Below, piece after piece: positions 1 through 5,171 of a stretch of 5,171 nucleotides of DNA. The number at the start of each line of letters is the position of its first letter. Within the stretch, counting starts at the first letter, position 1. The notes under the pieces were generated by a model. The model was given only the letters and a program-made list of their open reading frames with translations, made no database searches and had not been told where the DNA came from. The DNA is taken from positions 1-5,171 of the forward strand of contig JAEZEN010000480.1 of the NCBI GenBank assembly GCA_023433185.1, given 5' to 3'. This DNA comes from Pseudomonadota bacterium. Its GTDB lineage: Bacteria; Pseudomonadota; Alphaproteobacteria; Rhizobiales; Kaistiaceae. A program made the position numbers and the translations under genes.

Positions 1-224
1 CTCCTGGCCGGCGCTCTCCCCACCCGCGACATCCCCTTGCCGCCAGTCCACCGCTCAAAAACACGCGGCTCTGGCGGCTAATCTCCATCGCGACCGGACC
101 CCATCCAAGCGCGCGGGCGACGGCTAGCACGTCGCCTTTCGGTCAGCAGCTCTCAGGGCTATCCGACGCGGCGAGCATACACGGAGACGCCCGATGGGAA
201 TATCGTATTTGACATAATTTGCGG
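1..224. other. Left-edge intergenic stretch without a supportable gene
   Basis: No convincing gene is seen here. On the plus strand one frame is open from the window edge to a TAA at 79-81 (26 codons, ending ...KTRGSGG). It could be the tail of an upstream gene, but it has no recognisable motif, and in particular it is not the usual C-terminus of DnaN. On the minus strand an ATG at 88-86 opens a frame that runs off the left edge (at least 29 codons, starting MEISRQSRV) without a good ribosome binding site. A short AT-rich patch at about 197-231 contrasts with the G+C-rich surroundings. It includes a perfect TTGACA on the plus strand (209-214) with no matching -10 box 16-18 bases on. Confidence 0.4.
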
Positions 225-249
225 AAAAAAAGGCACACGGACGTGCCCC
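225..249 (-). terminator. Intrinsic terminator with T7 tail, minus strand
   Basis: Read on the minus strand, GGCAC (247-243) pairs with GTGCC (236-232) across a 6-base loop, and a further G-U pair can shrink the loop to UCCG. The stem is followed at once by seven T residues (231-225). Wobble pairs between G residues and the first Ts could lengthen the base. The plus strand has no T run after the stem, so the signal is directional. It lies about 150 bases downstream of the small minus-strand reading frame and would end that transcript. The stem is short (5-6 firm pairs), which is the main weakness of the call. Confidence 0.6.
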
Positions 250-272
250 GTCGGCGCGATCCTTTGCCGGCC

Positions 273-290
273 GGCGGTCTTGAAACCGCC
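273..290. repeat. Short perfect hairpin (6-bp stem, 6-base loop)
   Basis: GGCGGT (273-278) is perfectly complementary to ACCGCC (285-290) around the loop CTTGAA. There is no T run on either side, so it does not look like a terminator by itself. It lies between the long hairpin at 315-361 and the T-tailed terminator at 225-249 and may be part of the folded 3' region of the minus-strand transcript. Such a stem can occur by chance in G+C-rich DNA. Confidence 0.35.
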
Positions 291-314
291 TGGATAGCAG
301 ACCGGGTTCCCGAA

Positions 315-361
315 ACGACGAAGGGCCGCCCCGGCATCCGGAACGGCCCTTCCATTGTCGT
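315..361 (-). terminator. Long interrupted hairpin, possible terminator or attenuator arm
   Basis: Three stacked stems share one axis: ACGAC/GTCGT (315-319 with 357-361), AAGGGCCG/CGGCCCTT (321-328 with 344-351) and CCGG/CCGG (331-334 with 338-341), closed by a 3-base loop. Small internal loops separate them. This is by far the strongest secondary structure in the first 600 bases. It starts 37 bases after the stop codon of the small minus-strand frame. Read on the minus strand, the sequence after the inner stems is CGTCGTTTCG, only moderately T-rich, so it could be a weak terminator, a Rho-independent attenuator arm or an RNA-stabilising 3' structure. The fold is symmetrical, so a role for plus-strand transcripts is not excluded. 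Confidence 0.55.
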
Positions 362-398
362 ACCGCTTGCAACGGCGGCGTGACCAAACCTGCCCCGC

Positions 399-473
399 TT
401 AGGAGGCGAGGACCTCGCGACCGGCGAGGATCCAGGTCGTGACCGCCATCTGCGGCGAATGACAATGAGACAC
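399..473 (-). CDS. Putative 24-residue micro-peptide or leader peptide
   Basis: A minus-strand frame starts with GTG (473-471) and ends with TAA (401-399). The peptide begins MSHCHSPQ and ends LAGREVLAS. It has one Cys flanked by two His near the N-terminus, one Trp, and no signal peptide or hydrophobic segment. The case for translation is the 16-base Shine-Dalgarno block directly upstream, with its AGGAGG core seven bases from the GTG, which is ideal spacing. A candidate promoter lies upstream and two hairpins lie downstream, the last with a T7 tail. A hairpin also sits inside the 3' half of the frame (410-433: CCTCG/CGAGG extended by three pairs past a bulged base), as pause hairpins do in attenuators. 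I do not recognise the peptide. It could be a regulatory leader peptide, a free small protein, or non-coding. No run of one amino acid codon is present, which argues against classical amino-acid attenuation. The alternative TTG at 465-463 opens a longer frame but is 15 bases from the SD core. Confidence 0.5.
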   Translation of the reverse strand: MSHCHSPQMAVTTWILAGREVLAS

Positions 474-489
474 TGGATCACCTCCTTTC
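474..489 (-). promoter_or_regulatory. Extended Shine-Dalgarno matching the whole 16S rRNA tail
   Basis: On the minus strand the sequence GAAAGGAGGTGATCCA ends immediately before the GTG at 473. It is the exact complement of the conserved bacterial 16S rRNA 3' end (TGGATCACCTCCTTTC on the plus strand here). Sixteen consecutive bases is much longer than the 4-6 base SD sequences of the other genes in this window (AAGGA for recF, only GGAA near gyrB). This feature fixes both the strand and the start codon of the small frame at 399-473. Confidence 0.7.
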
Positions 490-509
490 GTTTCGTTACG
501 GGGAAACCC

Positions 510-538
510 AATATGGGCGCCTGTCCCCGGCGATGCAA
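510..538 (-). promoter_or_regulatory. Possible sigma-70-type promoter for the minus-strand micro-ORF
   Basis: On the minus strand TTGCAT (538-533) and CATATT (515-510) are separated by exactly 17 bases. The -35 box keeps the TTG core (3 of 6 consensus positions) and the -10 box matches 4 of 6. Transcription would start near 503, giving a short 5' leader of about 15 bases before the extended SD. The matches are moderate, and in G+C-rich alphaproteobacteria such pairs arise by chance, so the placement relative to the SD is the main support. Confidence 0.35.
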
Positions 539-637
539 GCGGCTCCGCGAATTCGCGCCGGTGGGCGGCCGTGAAGGGCGACGGAGCCGGGTGACGGGAA
601 TTTCCGGTCGTCTCGCTTCCGTCCTATAAGGACTGCC

Positions 638-1822
638 ATGCCGCCGGTCACCGCCAGCATCGAGGCCGCCTCCGCCGCCGCGCGCCCCCTGCGCGCCGCC
701 CTGCGGTCGTTGAAGCTCACCCGGTTCCGGAACCATGCCGCCCTCGCCCTCGCCCTCTCGGGGCGTTCGGTGGCGCTGGTCGGGCCGAACGGTGCCGGCA
801 AGACCAACATCCTCGAGGCGGTGTCCCTCCTGTCGCCGGGGCGTGGTATCCGCGGTGCCCGCCTCGACGAGATCGCCATGCAGGGCGGTGACGGGACATT
901 CGCAGTCGCCGTGCGCGCCGAGAATGCGAGCGGCGTGGTCTCCCTCGGCACCGGCGTGGTCGCCGGGCCGGAGGGACCCGAGGCCAAGCGGCGCGTCCAG
1001 GTCGATCACGCCGCGGCGGGTTCGTCGGAGGCGTTCCTCGACCATCTGCGCGTGCTGTGGCTGGTGCCGGCCATGGATGGCCTGTTCACCGGCCCGCCGG
1101 CCGAGCGGCGGCGCTACCTCGACCGCGCGGTGCTGTCGATCGACAAGCGTCACGGCACGCGGGCGAACGCCTTCGAGAAGGCGATGCGCGGCCGGAACCG
1201 CCTGCTCGCCGACAATCCCGATGCCGCCTGGCTCGACGCGATCGAGACCGAGATGGCCGAACTCGGCGTCGCCATCGCCGCCGCCCGCCGCGAATGGGCG
1301 GCGCTCGCCGTCGCCATGATCGACCTCACGGCCCGCCGCTCGCCGTTCCCCGCTGCCGAGGTCGCGCTGGCGGGGATCCTTGAGGGCGATCTCGACGGCT
1401 TCTCGGCGAGCGAGGTCGAGGAGCGGTACCGGCGGCTGCTCCGCGACGAGCGCGGCCGTGATGCGGCGGCCGGCCGGACCCTCGCCGGGCCGCACCGCTC
1501 CGACCTCCTCGTCCGCCACGGCCCGAAGGACATGCCGGCCGAATCCTGCTCGACCGGGGAGCAGAAGGCTCTGCTCATCGGGCTGGTGCTGGCCCAGGCG
1601 GGGCTCGTCACCAGCCTTTCGGGCGAAACGCCGCTGATCCTCCTCGACGAGATCGCGGCGCATCTCGACGAGACCCGGCGCGACGCGCTATTCGGGGTGC
1701 TCGACGATCTCGGCGCCCAGACCTTCATGACCGGGACGGACGAGACGGTGTTCGCGGGGCTGGACGATCGCATCGAGATCGGCCGGGCGCGCGATGGACG
1801 CATCGAGCTGGAGCCCGCATGA
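638..1822 (+). CDS. recF: DNA replication and repair protein RecF
   Basis: RecF is a cytosolic SMC/ABC-like ATPase that, with RecO and RecR, loads RecA at single-strand gaps and helps restart stalled forks. The 394-residue product has a Walker A GPNGAGKT (49-56) following the N-terminal beta strand LKLTRFRNH, the family block YLDRAVL (160-166) in the arm region, GPHRSDL (284-290), the ABC signature STGEQKA (305-311), Walker B LILLDE (333-338) and the D-loop HLDE (342-345). All nucleotide-binding elements are intact. The length is slightly above the usual 360-385 because of an Ala-rich N-terminal stretch of about 20 residues before the conserved core. The ATG start is supported by AAGGA at 628-632, five bases upstream. 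A TATAAG at 625-630 overlaps this SD and is unlikely to be the -10 box. The stop overlaps the next start in ATGA, indicating one transcript. dnaN, the common upstream partner, is not in the preceding 637 bases. Confidence 0.96.
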   Translation: MPPVTASIEAASAAARPLRAALRSLKLTRFRNHAALALALSGRSVALVGPNGAGKTNILEAVSLLSPGRGIRGARLDEIAMQGGDGTFAVAVRAENASGVVSLGTGVVAGPEGPEAKRRVQVDHAAAGSSEAFLDHLRVLWLVPAMDGLFTGPPAERRRYLDRAVLSIDKRHGTRANAFEKAMRGRNRLLADNPDAAWLDAIETEMAELGVAIAAARREWAALAVAMIDLTARRSPFPAAEVALAGILEGDLDGFSASEVEERYRRLLRDERGRDAAAGRTLAGPHRSDLLVRHGPKDMPAESCSTGEQKALLIGLVLAQAGLVTSLSGETPLILLDEIAAHLDETRRDALFGVLDDLGAQTFMTGTDETVFAGLDDRIEIGRARDGRIELEPA

Positions 1823-3354
1823 CCGCCTCGACCATTGCCCGCGACCCGCCTCCCGGCGTGGCACCGCGCGTTCTGGGCTTCCTGGCTGTCTATTTCGTGC
1901 TCCAGGCGCTGCTGCGGCTCTTCGCCGTCTCCTCCCTCGGCGTCGACGATGCCGAGATGGTGGTGATCACCCAGGAACTCGCCTGGGGCTACGGGACGCA
2001 GCCGCCGCTCTTCAACTGGCTCCAGATCGGCGCTTTCGCCGTCCTCGGCTTCGGTGCGCCGGCGATCGTCATCCTGCATTTCCTGCTGCTCTTCGCGGCC
2101 TATGTCCTCGTCTTCTTCTCGGGCCGGCTGGTCTTCGGCAGCGACATGAAGGCGGCCGCCGTGGCGCTCGCCCTTTTCGCCATCCCGCAGATCGGCTGGG
2201 AGGCGCTCCACTCCCACTCCCACACCCTCCTGTCGCTCGCCGTTGCCGCACTGACGCTGCTGGCGATGCTGCGCATCTTCGCGCGCGGCGGCTGGGGGGA
2301 CTACGTGCTTTTCGGCGTCGCCCTCGCCCTCGGCCTGCTTGCGAAGTACAGCTACCTGCCGATCGCGCTCGCCTTCCTCGCCGCCGGCGCGAGCATCCCC
2401 GCGTTGCGGCACCGGGTCCTCTCGCTCCGCATGCTCGCCGCGCTCGCCCTCGCCCTCGTGCTCACGGCGCCGCACCTCCACTGGGTGATCAACCATCCCG
2501 AGGAGACCCTCGCCCGCACCTTCAAGTTCGGCATCGCGGCGGAAGCCGGCCTCCTGCGCACCTGGGGCCTGGGCCTCATGGAAGTGGCCGTCAGCGTCCT
2601 CAGCTACGTGGCGCTCGCCGTCGTCGTCTTCGCCGGCGCCGTGTTCTTCCCCGTCCGCGGCCATGATGCGGCGGTCGCGGTGCGGCCCGGGCTTCCGCAT
2701 GGCCGCGCCTTCATCGTCCGCACCCTCGCCATCGCCCTCGCCCTGGTGCTCGTCGCCGTGCTCGCGAGCGGGGCGACGGAGGTCAAGGAACGCTGGCTGC
2801 AGCCGATCCTGTTCATGGCGCCGTTCGCGCTGATGGTCTTCGTCGAGCCGCGGCTCACCGTCTTCCGCGAGCGCCTCGTCATCCTGTTCTCGGCCGCGAT
2901 CGGCGTGATCTTCCTGGTGGCGCTCGCGGTCGCCTATCTCGTGCCTACGGTCAGCGGCACGCCGTTCCGGGCGCTGGCGCCGTTCGAGGCGCTGGCGGCC
3001 GACATCCGCGACCTCGGCTTCACGGAGGGCACGATCCTCGCCGAGGATTTCTACATCGCCGGCAACCTCAGGCTCCACCTGCCCGGGGCGATGGCGGCCG
3101 AGCCCGAATACGGGCTCTGGCCGCGGACGGCGGAGCAGGCGGCGGCGCCGGTGGTGGTCGCCTGGTCGGGGCGCCGCGAGCGCCCGCCGCGGGCGTTGCG
3201 CATGCTCTTCGAGGAGCTCTGCGGGCCGGATGCGTCCCTCGAGGCGCCCCCGGTCCGGCTGACGGAGCGCTACCAGCACGGCTCGCGCACGCGCTACGCG
3301 CTCTCCGTCATCAAGGTCGAGTCCTGCCCCGCGGCGGACGCGCCGGCAGGGTAG
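1819..3354 (+). CDS. Polytopic membrane glycosyltransferase, PMT/ArnT-like (GT39/GT83 type)
   Basis: The 511-residue integral inner-membrane protein has about ten hydrophobic segments (roughly 16-38, 70-105 as two, 112-130, 136-153, 162-180, 204-217, 251-277, 299-317, 327-342, 351-374) and a soluble C-terminal domain (about 375-511) probably facing the periplasm. The first loop carries the acidic motif DDAE (43-46) and QPPLFNW (61-67), matching the catalytic Asp/Glu and PP-L/Y motifs of the PMT_2/ArnT superfamily. HSHSHT (131-136) and KERWLQP (323-329) also fit that group. Such enzymes move a sugar from a polyprenyl-phosphate carrier to lipid A, other glycans or proteins; the donor and acceptor here cannot be read from sequence. 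Its ATG overlaps the recF stop by 4 bp, with no separate promoter seen, so it is probably co-translated with recF. No truncation or frameshift is visible. It has no evident link to DNA metabolism. The superfamily assignment is fairly sure, the substrate unknown. Confidence 0.87.
   Translation: MTASTIARDPPPGVAPRVLGFLAVYFVLQALLRLFAVSSLGVDDAEMVVITQELAWGYGTQPPLFNWLQIGAFAVLGFGAPAIVILHFLLLFAAYVLVFFSGRLVFGSDMKAAAVALALFAIPQIGWEALHSHSHTLLSLAVAALTLLAMLRIFARGGWGDYVLFGVALALGLLAKYSYLPIALAFLAAGASIPALRHRVLSLRMLAALALALVLTAPHLHWVINHPEETLARTFKFGIAAEAGLLRTWGLGLMEVAVSVLSYVALAVVVFAGAVFFPVRGHDAAVAVRPGLPHGRAFIVRTLAIALALVLVAVLASGATEVKERWLQPILFMAPFALMVFVEPRLTVFRERLVILFSAAIGVIFLVALAVAYLVPTVSGTPFRALAPFEALAADIRDLGFTEGTILAEDFYIAGNLRLHLPGAMAAEPEYGLWPRTAEQAAAPVVVAWSGRRERPPRALRMLFEELCGPDASLEAPPVRLTERYQHGSRTRYALSVIKVESCPAADAPAG

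Positions 3355-5171
<1,817 letters not shown>

Noticed and set aside
262..316. tRNA-Ser-like arm (CTTGAAA with flanking stem, followed by GGGTTCC).
   Set aside because: A 7-base anticodon loop does not leave a properly paired 5-bp stem; the real pairing is a 6-bp stem with a 6-base loop. No acceptor, D or T arms can be assembled.
124..465. 113-codon minus-strand frame starting at TTG 465.
   Set aside because: The SD core is 15 bases away, too far. It has a rare start codon, runs through both hairpins and the T7 terminator, and its product is Arg/Pro/Ser-rich without motifs.
474..489. Apparent 3' end of a 16S rRNA gene on the plus strand (TGGATCACCTCCTTTC).
   Set aside because: The upstream bases do not match the rest of the 16S 3' domain, and no rRNA or spacer tRNA follows. 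The minus-strand reading as a Shine-Dalgarno with a correctly spaced GTG explains it better.
459..629. 56-codon plus-strand frame starting with ATG at 459 and ending just before recF.
   Set aside because: There is no SD before the ATG, the product is Arg-rich and featureless, and it lies antisense to the better supported micro-ORF signals.
736..765. Short tandem GCCCTC repeats in recF, echoed in the glycosyltransferase gene.
   Set aside because: They encode Ala-Leu repeats in normal coding sequence and reflect codon bias, not a functional DNA repeat.
143..1663. 506-codon open frame on the minus strand covering the recF region and the micro-ORF.
   Set aside because: It is mostly antisense to recF, has an Arg-rich biased composition, and is not in frame with the extended Shine-Dalgarno at 474-489.

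Overview
The window is very G+C-rich, with strong third-position G/C bias. It carries RecF and GyrB homologues close to alphaproteobacterial versions, which points to the Alphaproteobacteria, most likely Hyphomicrobiales (Methylobacterium-like or a relative). This placement rests on recalled protein similarity and base composition, not on a search. The gene set (recF and gyrB) is the usual chromosomal replication/repair neighbourhood found near dnaA-dnaN, although no dnaN is visible upstream of recF here.

Layout: (1) Positions 1-637 contain no conventional gene. They do hold a compact set of minus-strand signals: a possible promoter (510-538), an exceptionally long Shine-Dalgarno sequence (474-489), a 24-codon open reading frame starting with GTG (399-473), a hairpin inside its 3' half (410-433), a long interrupted hairpin (315-361), a short hairpin (273-290) and a T7-tailed intrinsic terminator (225-249). 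Together these look like a self-contained short transcript of about 280 nt encoding a micro-peptide, or a leader/attenuator for something off the left edge. (2) recF (638-1822, +) is a complete DNA-repair ATPase. (3) A polytopic membrane glycosyltransferase of the PMT/ArnT superfamily (1819-3354, +) overlaps recF by 4 bp and is probably translationally coupled to it. (4) A 179-bp gap (3355-3533) holds a perfect 6-bp inverted repeat and a direct repeat spaced by 21 bp, candidate control elements for gyrB. (5) gyrB (3534 to the right edge, +) is cut off by the window after 546 codons, just beyond the catalytic Toprim DxDxD motif.

How the genes work together: RecF (gap repair, replication restart) and GyrB (negative supercoiling) both serve chromosome replication. 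The glycosyltransferase between them has no obvious functional link to DNA metabolism and appears to have been inserted into, or retained in, the recF-gyrB interval. The only candidate for something undescribed is the minus-strand micro-ORF unit upstream of recF. The two large genes and gyrB are ordinary.
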